Shown here: positions 8,429-16,925 of the stretch, piece by piece
Numbering within the stretch: position 1 is the stretch's first letter
How the letters are laid out: every line of letters starts with the position of its first letter
Assembly: GCF_001457035.1 (NCBI RefSeq)
Contig: NZ_KQ758617.1
Span: 124,001 to 188,000 of the forward strand
Direction of reading: 5' to 3'
Length of the DNA stretch: 64,000 nt
Source of the DNA: Fictibacillus enclensis
GTDB lineage: Bacteria > Bacillota > Bacilli > Bacillales > Fictibacillaceae
The notes under the pieces: model-generated
What the model saw: the letters and a program-made list of their open reading frames with translations, nothing else
Databases searched by the model: none
Told to the model about the DNA's origin: nothing
Translations under genes and position numbers: made by a program

Positions 8429-9627
8429 GAGAGGTCGTAATTGTAGATGCCGTCAGAACGCCAATCGGCAGGTATAAAGGCAGCCTTAAATCCGTCAGGC
8501 CGGATGATCTGGCAGGCATCGCGATCAAGGCGTTGCTCGAGCGTAATCCGGATGTGCCAGTCTCACAGATTGAGGAAGTTGTCCTTGGAAACGCCAATGG
8601 TGCCGGTGAGGACAACCGGAATGTGGCCCGCATGGCTGCTCTTCTTGCCGGCCTTCCAGTCGAGGTTGGCGGAACGACGATCAACCGTCTGTGCGGTTCT
8701 GGGCTGGATGCGGTCATTTATGGCGCCAGGGCGATCATGGCCAATGAGGGAGACATTTTTATTGTTGGCGGAACGGAGAGCATGACAAGAGCTCCTCTTG
8801 TGATGGCAAAACCCGATGCGGAGTTCCCGCGCGGAGACATGAAAATGTTTGACACGACGATCGGATGGCGGTTCATCAATCCGCTGCTCAATGAACAGTA
8901 TGGCACCGACTCCATGCCGCAGACGGCGGAGAATGTGGCGCAGCGATACGGCATTACCCGTGAGGAGCAGGACCAGTTTGCTGCAGAAAGCCAGCGCAGG
9001 GCCCAAAAAGCGGTAGAAGAAGGCCGGTTTAAGGATGAAATTATCCCGGTAAGGCTTGAAGATAAAAAAGGTAATGAAAGCATTTTTGACAAAGACGAGC
9101 ACCCCAGGCCTGGTACGACCATTGAAAAACTGTCCAAGTTAAAGCCTTTGTTCCCGGGCGGCACCATTACAGCAGGAAACGCGTCAGGAGTAAATGACGG
9201 TGCAGCAGCGCTGCTCATGATGAGTGCGGAAAAAGCGAAGGCGCTTGGCCTTACGCCGCTGGTTCGCTATAAAGCGTCTGCGGTTGCGGGACTCGAACCG
9301 TCAGTGATGGGGCTCGGTCCGATTGAAGCGTGCAGGAAAGCCGTGCAGCGGGCAGGCCTCACCATGGACGATGTGGAGCTGGTGGAATTGAACGAAGCCT
9401 TTGCATCGCAGTCGCTTGAATGCATCAATCAACTTGAGCTTGATCCCGAGAAGGTGAATGTAAATGGTGGTGCCATCGCATTCGGCCATCCGCTTGGTGC
9501 GAGCGGGGCCAGAATCTTGACCACCCTCATACACGAAATGAAAAAACGAAACACCAAATACGGGCTGGCAACAATGTGCATCGGTGTAGGCCAGGGAATT
9601 GCCGCAGTTGTTGAAAACATAGAATAA
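8425..9627 (+). CDS. paaJ: thiolase (3-oxoadipyl-CoA thiolase, PaaJ-like)
   Basis: CoA-dependent cleavage of 3-oxoadipyl-CoA and probably of 3-oxo-5,6-dehydrosuberyl-CoA. The nucleophilic cysteine is in [11 protein letters not shown] (about residue 90), and the C-terminal motifs [16 protein letters not shown] and [10 protein letters not shown] carry the histidine and second cysteine. 400 residues, full length. A general acetyl-CoA acetyltransferase role cannot be excluded by sequence; the operon context makes the PaaJ role likely. Confidence 0.87.
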   Translation: MREVVIVDAVRTPIGRYKGSLKSVRPDDLAGIAIKALLERNPDVPVSQIEEVVLGNANGAGEDNRNVARMAALLAGLPVEVGGTTINRLCGSGLDAVIYGARAIMANEGDIFIVGGTESMTRAPLVMAKPDAEFPRGDMKMFDTTIGWRFINPLLNEQYGTDSMPQTAENVAQRYGITREEQDQFAAESQRRAQKAVEEGRFKDEIIPVRLEDKKGNESIFDKDEHPRPGTTIEKLSKLKPLFPGGTITAGNASGVNDGAAALLMMSAEKAKALGLTPLVRYKASAVAGLEPSVMGLGPIEACRKAVQRAGLTMDDVELVELNEAFASQSLECINQLELDPEKVNVNGGAIAFGHPLGASGARILTTLIHEMKKRNTKYGLATMCIGVGQGIAAVVENIE

Positions 9628-9640
9628 AGGAGAGAACCAC

Positions 9641-10420
9641 ATGCCAGAATCCATTCTTTATCAAGTGAAAAATCATATTGCCTATGTCACGCTGAACCGT
9701 CCGGAAGTACTTAACTGTTTCAATTTTCCCACTCTCCAGCGCCTCGGCGAAGTAGTTGAAGAAATTCATCACAGCCAGGACGTGCGTGTTGTCATTTTTA
9801 CCGGTGCGGGTGAAAAGGCCTTTAGCGCAGGTGCCGACCTGAAAGAGCGTCGCACCCTTTCTGAAGCAGACGTAAAGCGGAACGTGCGGAAAATCCGTGA
9901 TGTTTTTTCTAGCATTGAGGCGCTTCCGCAACCTACCATAGCAGCCATTAACGGCCATGCGTTCGGAGGCGGTTTTGAGCTGGCGTTGGCCTGTGATATC
10001 AGAGTATCGTCGGAAGCAGCTTCCATGGGACTTACCGAGCTGAGCTGGGCGATCATCCCGGGTGCAGGGGGAACACAGCGTTTGCCGCGCCTGATCGGTC
10101 AGGCAAAAGCGCTTGAGCTGATCCTGACGGCAAAAAAACTCACCGCTGCTGCAGCAGAGCAATACGGCATTCTTAACCGGACCGTGTCCAAAGCAGAGTT
10201 GATGGCGGTATGCGAGGAGTACGCAGCGGCTATATTAAAGAATGGTCCCGTTGCTGTACAGCAGGCGAAGTATGCCGTCAAACACGGAATGGAAACCGAC
10301 CTTCAGACAGGGCTGGCCATTGAAGCCAAAGCGTATGAATTGACCATTCCCACAAAAGACAGGGTCGAAGCGCTTGAAGCATTCGGAGAGAAAAGAGCTC
10401 CTGTTTTTAAGGGGGAATAG
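9641..10420 (+). CDS. third enoyl-CoA hydratase of the paa operon
   Basis: A 259-residue crotonase closest in look to AUH/LiuC-type hydratases: [11 protein letters not shown] with E113, and [15 protein letters not shown] with E133, so both catalytic glutamates are kept. A usual paa set needs only PaaF and PaaG here. Because no fused PaaZ is present, this hydratase may serve as the oxepin-CoA ring-opening enzyme that in PaaZ is a hydratase domain. That is inference; a role in leucine-type acyl-CoA metabolism is an alternative. Confidence 0.8.
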   Translation: MPESILYQVKNHIAYVTLNRPEVLNCFNFPTLQRLGEVVEEIHHSQDVRVVIFTGAGEKAFSAGADLKERRTLSEADVKRNVRKIRDVFSSIEALPQPTIAAINGHAFGGGFELALACDIRVSSEAASMGLTELSWAIIPGAGGTQRLPRLIGQAKALELILTAKKLTAAAAEQYGILNRTVSKAELMAVCEEYAAAILKNGPVAVQQAKYAVKHGMETDLQTGLAIEAKAYELTIPTKDRVEALEAFGEKRAPVFKGE

Positions 10421-10508
10421 ACCGGGGGACGCAGATGTCTTGTTCCAGACTCCTGGTTTTGGTAGGATAAGAGTCATTAAAAATGGACAGTAAAGCAAAT
10501 GAGGGGAC

Positions 10509-11399
10509 ATGATGCAAAACAGTTTAAATACACGATCAATGATTTTTACGCTTTATGGGGATTATATCCGGCACTATGGAAATGAAATCTGGATCGGCAG
10601 CCTCATCCGGCTGCTCGAAGAATTCGGCCATAATGAGCAGGCGGTAAGGGCCGCTATTTCCCGGATGAACAAACAGGGCTGGATTGTTTCCCGCAAACAG
10701 GGGAACAAAAGCTACTATTATCTAACCCCGCGCGGCGTCAGGCGTATGGATGAGGCGGCCAAACGGATTTTCAAGCTTCAGCCGGAAAAATGGGACGGGT
10801 CCTGGTATATGTTCACGTACACCATTCCCGAGGAGAAGCGCAGCATCAGGGATGAGCTGAGAAAAGAGCTCGTATGGAGCGGCTTTGGTCTGTTGGCCAA
10901 CAGCTTTTGGATCTCTCCGAATAACCAGAGAGAACAGATTAAACAGATGATGGAGAAGTATCAAATACAGGATTATGTCCATTATTTCACAGCAAAATAC
11001 GAGGGACCGCACAAGAACGCCGAGCTGGTCAATGAGTGCTGGGATCTGGCCGAAACAAATAAAAAGTATGATGAATTTATTAAAACGTATTCCCAGAAAT
11101 ATGTGATTGATAAAAATAAAATTGAAAAAGGCGAGATGAGCGAGGGAGAATGCTTTGTGGAGCGCACGAAGCTTGTCCATGAATACCGGAAATTTCTGTT
11201 TGTGGACCCCGGCCTTCCACAGGAACTGCTGCCCTCCGACTGGCTCGGAGATTATGCGGCCTCACTTTTTGGCGATTACTACAGAACACTCGCAGGTCCT
11301 TCAAGCTCCTTTTTTGAAAAGATTTATCAGGAGGGGAACGAGCTGAAGAAGGATAAATCCTACAATGCGCTGAACCATCCGCTCATTCAGGAGCTTTAA
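10509..11399 (+). CDS. paaX: PaaX-family transcriptional repressor
   Basis: GntR-like winged-helix repressor of phenylacetate catabolism, released by phenylacetyl-CoA in characterised members. The N-terminal helix-turn-helix (residues about 20-75: IWIGSLIRLLEEFG, then AVRAAISRMNKQGW) is followed by the PaaX core (SWYMFTYTIPEEKR, FGLLANSFWISP) and the C-terminal domain; 296 residues compares with about 315 in E. coli. ATG 10509 follows GAGGGG. It is the last gene of the run, 88 bases after the third hydratase. Candidate operators lie at 2876, 1471 and 16338. Confidence 0.92.
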   Translation: MMQNSLNTRSMIFTLYGDYIRHYGNEIWIGSLIRLLEEFGHNEQAVRAAISRMNKQGWIVSRKQGNKSYYYLTPRGVRRMDEAAKRIFKLQPEKWDGSWYMFTYTIPEEKRSIRDELRKELVWSGFGLLANSFWISPNNQREQIKQMMEKYQIQDYVHYFTAKYEGPHKNAELVNECWDLAETNKKYDEFIKTYSQKYVIDKNKIEKGEMSEGECFVERTKLVHEYRKFLFVDPGLPQELLPSDWLGDYAASLFGDYYRTLAGPSSSFFEKIYQEGNELKKDKSYNALNHPLIQEL

Positions 11400-11414
11400 G
11401 CCTTTTATGCAAAC

Positions 11415-11450
11415 AAAAAGCACTTCCACCGCAAGGGAAAGTGCTTTTTT
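11415..11450. terminator. bidirectional terminator, paaX / paaY-like
   Basis: AAAAAGCACTT pairs with AAGTGCTTTTTT across a 13-base loop. Tails of A and T on the two sides let it serve both converging genes. Confidence 0.85.
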
Positions 11451-11457
11451 AAAACGG

Positions 11458-11970
11458 TTATTTTAACTCTTGTTTACATTGCTGTCCTTTTTGCCGGTAT
11501 GTTTCGATGGTTAACGAGATGAGCTCTAAATCCTTATCAGTGAGTTCTCTGACCACCCTGCCTGGGGAGCCCATCACCATCGTCCGGGGAGGGATTTTCT
11601 TGCCGGATGGAACGAGGGTATTTGCGCCAATAAACGCCTGCTCACCAATCTCGGCGCCATCGAGAATTGTCGCTCCCATTCCGATCAAGGCGCCTTTTCG
11701 GATGGTGCATCCATGCAGGATCACATTGTGCCCGACGGAGACCTCATCTTCAAGCACAAGGGGAAATTGTTCATAAAGATGCAACGTGCAATTGTCCTGG
11801 ACGTTGCAGCGGTCACCAATCGTAATGGGCCCGTCGTCTCCGCGAAGAACGCTGTTGAACCAAATACTAGATTCCTTGCCGATGGTCACATCGCCAATAA
11901 TATGTACGCCAGGCGCTATAAAAGCGCTTTCATCGATTTGTGGAGTTTTGCCGTTAAATGGATAGTTCAT
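11458..11970 (-). CDS. gamma-carbonic-anhydrase-type hexapeptide protein (PaaY-like)
   Basis: Left-handed beta-helix trimer protein. Hexapeptide turns run through residues 10-150 and the zinc-site pattern appears as NVQDNCTLHL, SVGHNVILHGC. PaaY proteins of this family are thioesterases that clear dead-end CoA esters of the paa pathway; others in the family are carbonic anhydrases or of unknown use. ATG 11970 is nine bases after AAAGGAAGG; an upstream ATG lies inside that site. 170 residues. It faces paaX and is divergent from the gene at 12032. Confidence 0.75.
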   Translation of the reverse strand: MNYPFNGKTPQIDESAFIAPGVHIIGDVTIGKESSIWFNSVLRGDDGPITIGDRCNVQDNCTLHLYEQFPLVLEDEVSVGHNVILHGCTIRKGALIGMGATILDGAEIGEQAFIGANTLVPSGKKIPPRTMVMGSPGRVVRELTDKDLELISLTIETYRQKGQQCKQELK

Positions 11971-12031
11971 GTGTAACATCCTTCCTTTGGTTTTATCTAA
12001 GTATAACAGATTCATAGAAAGGAGAGAGAAG

Positions 12032-13000
12032 ATGAACAGAGTTTGCAAGCAATTGGGAATCAGCTATCCGGTTATTCAGGGAGGGATGGGAAATGCGAGC
12101 AATGCCCCATTGACAGCAGCGATTTCAAATGCAGGAGCTCTCGGCACGATTGGAGTTGGCACCCGATCTCCTTCAGAGGTGGAACGGCTTATTGCGGAGA
12201 CGGCTTCAAAAACAGAAAAACCATTTGCGGTGAACATCCCTCTCGCCGTGGCATCAAATCTAAAAGAAATTTTTGAACTCATTATTAAGCACCGGGTACC
12301 GGTGGTTTCCCTATCAGCAGGAAATCCGGCACCCTATATTCCCCGGCTCCAGGCGCACGGCATAAAAGCCATGTGTGTGGTGGGATCGGTCTATCATGCC
12401 CAAAAAGCAGAAGATGCCGGTGCGGATGTCATTGTGGGAGAGGGGTATGAAGCAGCCGGATTGAACTCTCCGTTTGAGACGACGACCATGACCCTGATTC
12501 CGCAAGTGGCAGATGCGATAAACGTGCCGCTGGTGGCTGCCGGCGGAATAGGAGACGGAAGAGGCATGGCGGCCGCGATGGTTCTCGGAGCGGAAGGTGT
12601 GCAGCTCGGAACGCGCTTTATATCGGTAAAGGAAGCGCCTTTTCATCTGCGCTATCAAGAAGCTCTCATTAAGGCGGGAGACAGGGATACCATGATCGTC
12701 GGCCGATCGGTCGGCCGAATAAGAAGAGTCATGCGAACGCCTTATTCGGAACAATTGCTGTCACGTGAAGAAAAAGGGATAACACTCGAGGAATTTAATG
12801 AAGTCACAGCTGAAAACCGCCATTTGGCCGGTGCCATGGAAGGCGATTTTGATAATGGGTATATCAACAGTGGCCAGGTGGCCGGACTGATTAAAAACGT
12901 GCCTTCTGCAAGCGAACTGATCCAATCCATCATGGAAGAAGCATCTTTAGCCCTCCAAGGCCAGGCAAAGGAAACCACCCAATGGCAAAACGTGAAATAG
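12032..13000 (+). CDS. nitronate monooxygenase / FabK-like flavoprotein
   Basis: FMN-binding TIM-barrel enzyme of the 2-nitropropane dioxygenase family. The N-terminus ISYPVIQGGMGNAS, the central DVIVGEGYEAAGL and the phosphate-binding VPLVAAGGIGDGRGMAAAM and GAEGVQLGTRF are diagnostic. Members either oxidise nitronates or act as enoyl-ACP reductase FabK; sequence alone does not decide. ATG 12032 follows AAGGAGAGAG. 322 residues. Divergent from the paaY-like gene, so its link to phenylacetate metabolism is only positional. Confidence 0.8.
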   Translation: MNRVCKQLGISYPVIQGGMGNASNAPLTAAISNAGALGTIGVGTRSPSEVERLIAETASKTEKPFAVNIPLAVASNLKEIFELIIKHRVPVVSLSAGNPAPYIPRLQAHGIKAMCVVGSVYHAQKAEDAGADVIVGEGYEAAGLNSPFETTTMTLIPQVADAINVPLVAAGGIGDGRGMAAAMVLGAEGVQLGTRFISVKEAPFHLRYQEALIKAGDRDTMIVGRSVGRIRRVMRTPYSEQLLSREEKGITLEEFNEVTAENRHLAGAMEGDFDNGYINSGQVAGLIKNVPSASELIQSIMEEASLALQGQAKETTQWQNVK

Positions 13001-13134
13001 CCTTTTAAAGGACTAGAATTTATAATATAATTAATTTTGTAAATAGTTCGACAAATTATGGAGACATGGCCGTTCAACAAGGACTACAGCACGATAGGCA
13101 GATGTCTGAGGGAGTAAAAAGGGGGAAAAAGAGA

Positions 13135-14127
13135 ATGAGAAAGTGGAAAAGCTTGCTTGGCGTTTCTCTGGCAGGAGTGTTGCTGCTTGGCGGATGCGGC
13201 ACAAAGGACGGAAAAGAAGTAAATGGTGAAGCAAGGGATAAGGAGATTAAGATTGGGGTTACCCAGATCGTGGAACATCCGTCACTTGATGCTGCTTATA
13301 AGGGGTTTAAAAAGGCGATTTCAGCCAACGGACTGAAAAATGTGAAATATGATGTTCAGCTTGCCCAAGGCGACCCGAACAATTCACAGACTATCGCAAA
13401 AAATCTGGTTGGGGACAATGTGGATTTAATTTTTGCCAACTCCACACCAAGTGCGCAGCACGCTCTTAATGCTACAAAAGATATTCCTATCGTGTTCACA
13501 TCCGTTACCGACCCGGTGGGGGCAAAACTTGTAAAAAGCTTTGACCAGCCGGGAGACAACATTACGGGAACCACGGATACGCATCCTGATGCCATCCCCA
13601 AAACCATTGAATTTATTGATAAAGAAACTGACGCCAAAACCGTTGGACTCATCTATAACAAAGGAGAACAAAATTCCGTCGCTCAGGTGGATCTTGTAAA
13701 AGATGCGTTGAAAAAATCAGATCTCAAGCCGGTTGAAGTCAGTGTATCTACTTCAGCGGATGTGAAACAGGCAGCGGAGTCCCTTGTAGGGCGTGCGGAT
13801 GTTTTTTACATTATCACCGATAACACCGTTGTTTCTGCGCTGGAGTCCGTCATCAGTGTAGCAGAGGATAAAGATATTCCGATGTTTGCCGGTGAACTGG
13901 ATTCAGTAAAGCGCGGGGCCTTTGCCGCTTATGGATTTGATTATTATGACATCGGTTATGAAGCGGGAGAAATGGCGGCTAAAATCCTGAAGGGCGATAA
14001 AAAGCCGAGCGAACTAAAAGTGCAATATCCTCAAAAGCTTAAACTTGTGATCAATAAAAAAGCAGCAGAAGCGATGGGTGTCAAACTGAAGCCGGAATGG
14101 AAATCCATGGCTGAATATACCGAGTAA
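13135..14127 (+). CDS. ABC transporter substrate-binding lipoprotein (TrpX-type)
   Basis: Extracellular binding protein of the family that includes streptococcal TrpX. A lipoprotein signal peptide is clear: basic MRKWK, hydrophobic stretch, then LLGGC with the lipidated Cys21. The body shows KIGVTQIVEHPSLDA, then VDLIFANSTPSAQHALNATK and IPIVFTSVTDPVGA, typical of this fold. ATG 13135 follows AGGGGGAAAAAGAG; upstream in-frame ATG 13066 would bury the signal peptide. First gene of a three-gene importer between the paa and phenylalanine operons, so an aromatic amino acid substrate is attractive but unproven. Confidence 0.88.
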   Translation: MRKWKSLLGVSLAGVLLLGGCGTKDGKEVNGEARDKEIKIGVTQIVEHPSLDAAYKGFKKAISANGLKNVKYDVQLAQGDPNNSQTIAKNLVGDNVDLIFANSTPSAQHALNATKDIPIVFTSVTDPVGAKLVKSFDQPGDNITGTTDTHPDAIPKTIEFIDKETDAKTVGLIYNKGEQNSVAQVDLVKDALKKSDLKPVEVSVSTSADVKQAAESLVGRADVFYIITDNTVVSALESVISVAEDKDIPMFAGELDSVKRGAFAAYGFDYYDIGYEAGEMAAKILKGDKKPSELKVQYPQKLKLVINKKAAEAMGVKLKPEWKSMAEYTE

Positions 14128-14252
14128 TGCATATGTGTTGGGTTTGGCACAGAATGTCTTGGGTCAAATCCGGCACGTTTTTTATGAGATTTTTGTAATC
14201 TTAGTAGCTTTTGAGAGTATATTAAAATGCATTTTACAGGAGGGATAACATA

Positions 14253-15272
14253 ATGTTTGCACTCTTTAGCGCCTTGGAATCCGGGGTCATCTACGCCATC
14301 ATGGCTCTAGGGGTATACCTGTCCTTTCGGATTCTGGACTTTCCTGATCTGACGGTAGATGGCAGCTTTGTTACAGGAGCCGCCATTTCAGCCACGTTGA
14401 TTGTACATGGGCAGAATCCGTTTTTGGCCACGATAGCAGGCATGCTCGCGGGCTTTATAGCGGGCTGTCTCACAGGGATTCTGCATACAAAAGGAAAGAT
14501 CAATCCGCTTTTGTCCGGTATCCTGATGATGATTGCTCTTTATTCCATCAATCTCCGGATCATGGACCAGCGGTCGAATGTTCCGCTACTCGGTGAAGAT
14601 ACTTCGTTTACACTCATCACGGGTTTTTGGCAGAAGCTTGGGATTGACGGTGCCGTCAATAACCTGTTTACAGCCATTGGATTGGGAGGAAGCCTGCCAA
14701 AAACGTGGGGGATATTCTTTATCATGGCTATTGTTACGTTATTGATCAAGTTTGCCACCGACTGGTTCCTGAGAACGGAGGTTGGCCTGGCTATACGCGC
14801 AACGGGTGACAATAAGCGTATGATCCGTAGCTTTTCCGCAAACACCGACAGCCTGACGGTTTTAGGATTGGGGCTTTCCAACGCCTTGGTGGCATTTGCG
14901 GGAGCACTTATTGCTCAATACGGGGGATTTGCCGATGTTGGAATGGGGATCGGGATGATCATTATCGGCCTGGCTTCCGTTATTATTGGTGAAGCGCTGT
15001 TTGGTACAAAATCAATTGGCCGGGCAACGCTGGCCGTCATTCTCGGAGCGGTTGTCTACCGCATTATCATTGCGTTCGCGCTGCAAATTGAATTCTTTGA
15101 AACCGGTGACCTGAAACTGATTACAGCCCTCATTGTAGTTTGTTCACTTGTTCTGCCCAAATTGCTGGACGCACGAAAAGAGCAGGCAAGAAAAGCGAAG
15201 AGAAGACAGCTTCACCGTCAGGCTCTGGAAAGAAAGGGTGAAGAAATTGCTGCAACTAAAATCAGTTCATAA
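14253..15272 (+). CDS. ABC transporter permease (TrpY-type)
   Basis: Membrane subunit with about eight to nine hydrophobic helices: the N-terminus FALFSALESGVIYAIMALG, the segment FPDLTVDGSFVTGAA and the loop GLAIRATGDNKRMIRS are typical of permeases paired with this type of binding protein. 339 residues, ending in a long basic tail that overlaps the ATPase gene. ATG 14253 follows AGGAGG. It forms the import channel with the proteins at 13135 and 15247. Confidence 0.88.
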   Translation: MFALFSALESGVIYAIMALGVYLSFRILDFPDLTVDGSFVTGAAISATLIVHGQNPFLATIAGMLAGFIAGCLTGILHTKGKINPLLSGILMMIALYSINLRIMDQRSNVPLLGEDTSFTLITGFWQKLGIDGAVNNLFTAIGLGGSLPKTWGIFFIMAIVTLLIKFATDWFLRTEVGLAIRATGDNKRMIRSFSANTDSLTVLGLGLSNALVAFAGALIAQYGGFADVGMGIGMIIIGLASVIIGEALFGTKSIGRATLAVILGAVVYRIIIAFALQIEFFETGDLKLITALIVVCSLVLPKLLDARKEQARKAKRRQLHRQALERKGEEIAATKISS

Positions 15273-16041
15273 AATCTTCAACGAGGGTACGCCTGATGAA
15301 AAAATTGGACTGTCCAACATCCAGCTGGAGCTTGAACCTGGTGATTTTGTTACAGTCATCGGAAGCAACGGAGCGGGAAAGTCCACCCTCATGAACGTGG
15401 TTTCTGGGGTTCTTTACCCGGATATGGGCGAACTGCTCATCAAAGGTAAAAACGTCCTCAATCTTCCTGAGCATAAACGGTCAAGGTTTATTGGCCGAGT
15501 CTTTCAGGACCCAATGGCAGGTACAGCCCCGACCATGACCATCGAGGAGAACCTGGCCATGGCGTACGCGAGAAACAAGCGAAGATCGCTAAAGCGGGGC
15601 ATTACAAAGAAATCAAAGGAGTTTTTCCAGGAAGCTGTCAAGTCTTTACATCTGGGACTGGAAAACCGTTTCACTGCCAAAGTGGGGCTGTTATCCGGCG
15701 GTGAGCGCCAGGCGCTTTCCTTGCTGATGGCAACATTCACCGAGCCGGATATCCTGTTGCTGGATGAGCACACAGCAGCACTGGATCCTTCTCGTGCCGC
15801 CCTCATCACGGATTTAACAAAAGAGATTGTTTCAAAGCACCGCTTGACCACGTTAATGGTCACTCATAATATGCAGCAGGCCATCGATCTTGGGAACCGC
15901 CTGATTATGATGGATAAAGGCCAGATCATTTTGGATGTGGATGAGGAAAACAAGAAGCAGCTTACGGTGGAACGGCTGCTGGAAGAGTTTCAAAGAATCC
16001 GCGGAGAAAAAATGGCTAGCGACAGAGCGTTGCTTTCATAA
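15247..16041 (+). CDS. ABC transporter ATP-binding protein (TrpZ-type)
   Basis: Energy-coupling ATPase of the importer. Walker A GSNGAGKST, Q-loop region FQDPMAGTAPTM, signature LSGGERQAL, and Walker B ILLLDEHTAALD are all intact; the DEH-for-DEP change is usual in this subfamily. The start is uncertain: TTG 15247 gives the family-like MLQLKSVHKIF and follows AAGGGTGAAG, while GTG 15238 is possible. Either way it overlaps the permease gene by about 30 bases, indicating coupling. About 264 residues. Confidence 0.88.
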   Translation: MLQLKSVHKIFNEGTPDEKIGLSNIQLELEPGDFVTVIGSNGAGKSTLMNVVSGVLYPDMGELLIKGKNVLNLPEHKRSRFIGRVFQDPMAGTAPTMTIEENLAMAYARNKRRSLKRGITKKSKEFFQEAVKSLHLGLENRFTAKVGLLSGGERQALSLLMATFTEPDILLLDEHTAALDPSRAALITDLTKEIVSKHRLTTLMVTHNMQQAIDLGNRLIMMDKGQIILDVDEENKKQLTVERLLEEFQRIRGEKMASDRALLS

Positions 16042-16165
16042 ACCCCTGTAACACTTTACCAGCGGAAAGAACTCTGGGACTCCTTGGTTTTTCTCCCCAA
16101 AACAGGTAGACTTTGAGCTTAAATATACGGTAGGAATCGAAATTAAGTGGGAGGAAATTTTTTTT

Positions 16166-16213
16166 TTGAAGCAGCATGAGCAATGGACGTCAAAATTGGC
16201 CGGGCTGTTTTAA
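16166..16213 (+). pseudogene. relic of an NSS-family sodium symporter gene (first 11-12 codons)
   Basis: TTG 16166 is preceded by the good ribosome site GGGAGG (16150-16155) and reads MKQHEQWTSKL, the usual N-terminus of bacterial sodium-dependent NSS transporters, where it continues with GFILAAAGSAIGLG. Here the frame changes to AGLF and stops at TAA 16211. A terminator follows within 60 bases. The picture is an internal deletion that left the translation start and the terminator. Family recognition rests on about eleven residues. Confidence 0.5.
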
Positions 16214-16236
16214 TACACTCCGATCACTTCTACAGG

Positions 16237-16270
16237 AAAAGCCGGACTGGCACATGGTCCGGTTTTTTTG
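16237..16270 (+). terminator. terminator after the transporter relic
   Basis: GCCGGAC pairs with GTCCGGT across a nine-base loop and is followed by seven T. It also closes the ABC importer transcript upstream. Confidence 0.85.
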
Positions 16271-16337
16271 TGCATTCAGGAGTGATTGAATTGAAATCAA
16301 AGGGTACTCATTGACTGATCATTTAACAAAATGATAT

Positions 16338-16360
16338 TATAACGTTAAGAAAACGTTATA
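16338..16360 (+). promoter_or_regulatory. perfect 9-bp inverted repeat before the phenylalanine operon
   Basis: TATAACGTT (16338-16346) and AACGTTATA (16352-16360) flank five bases. It is the longest perfect dyad of the region and lies about 100 bases before the thioesterase start, a normal operator position. Its CGTTAT/ATAACG halves also make up the palindrome before paaA, in the opposite arrangement. Confidence 0.55.
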
Positions 16361-16462
16361 TAATTATCGAGTTGAATAGTGCGAAGTAGTAGAGGGCATG
16401 GACCGGGAAAAGGAAAATGTCCTTATTCTTTGCGTTTAACAATTTCATAATGAGGTGAAAAG

Positions 16463-16861
16463 ATGAAACCAGGGATGAAGATTGGGGACACGGCAACGAT
16501 AACAGCACGTGTTACACCCGAAATGTTTGCACAGTTTGAGGGAAAGCTGGTTCATCCGGCCTATTCTACCGTTTCAATGGTTTACCATATGGAATGGGCG
16601 GCAAGACAAATCATTCTTCCATTTCTAGAAGAGAACGAGGAAGGAATAGGCGGTGGCATTAAAGCAACTCATCTGGCGCCTACCCCTGAAGGGATGCCCC
16701 TTTCCATTACCGCAACGCTGACGGAATTGAAAGGAAAGGCCGTGATTTGCGAGGTAGAGGTACGTAATGAAAAAGCGGTCGTGGGCCGGGGAGAAGTCAC
16801 CCAATATATTTTGCCAAAAGCACAGATCTCAAAAAAGCTGGAAGAGATGAAAGTTTTATAG
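16463..16861 (+). CDS. hotdog-fold thioesterase (FlK-like)
   Basis: A 132-residue single hotdog domain: the central helix is FEGKLVHPAYSTVSMVYHMEWAA, with the following GGGIKATHLAPTPEGM and AVICEVEVRNEKAVVGRGE typical of the FlK/thioesterase group. Such proteins hydrolyse small acyl-CoA esters. As first gene of the phenylalanine dehydrogenase operon it could recycle CoA from stalled aryl-CoA or acyl-CoA, similar to PaaI. ATG 16463 follows GAGGTGAAAAG. The exact substrate cannot be read from the sequence. Confidence 0.75.
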   Translation: MKPGMKIGDTATITARVTPEMFAQFEGKLVHPAYSTVSMVYHMEWAARQIILPFLEENEEGIGGGIKATHLAPTPEGMPLSITATLTELKGKAVICEVEVRNEKAVVGRGEVTQYILPKAQISKKLEEMKVL

Positions 16862-16868
16862 AACAAAA

Positions 16869-16882
16869 TGTAAGCGCTTACT
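16869..16882 (+). promoter_or_regulatory. cre-like CcpA site before the phenylalanine dehydrogenase gene
   Basis: TGTAAGCGCTTACT matches the cre consensus at all fixed positions except the last base and contains the perfect palindrome GTAAGCGCTTAC. It sits between the thioesterase stop and the dehydrogenase ribosome site. Confidence 0.6.
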
Positions 16883-16925
16883 TTAAAGCGACAAAGAGTC
16901 AAAGGATCATCAGGGGGGAGAAAAC

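Noticed and set aside
13001-13134. T-box or amino acid riboswitch before the TrpX-type importer
   Set aside because: The gap is only 134 bases and contains no T-box sequence or specifier hairpin.
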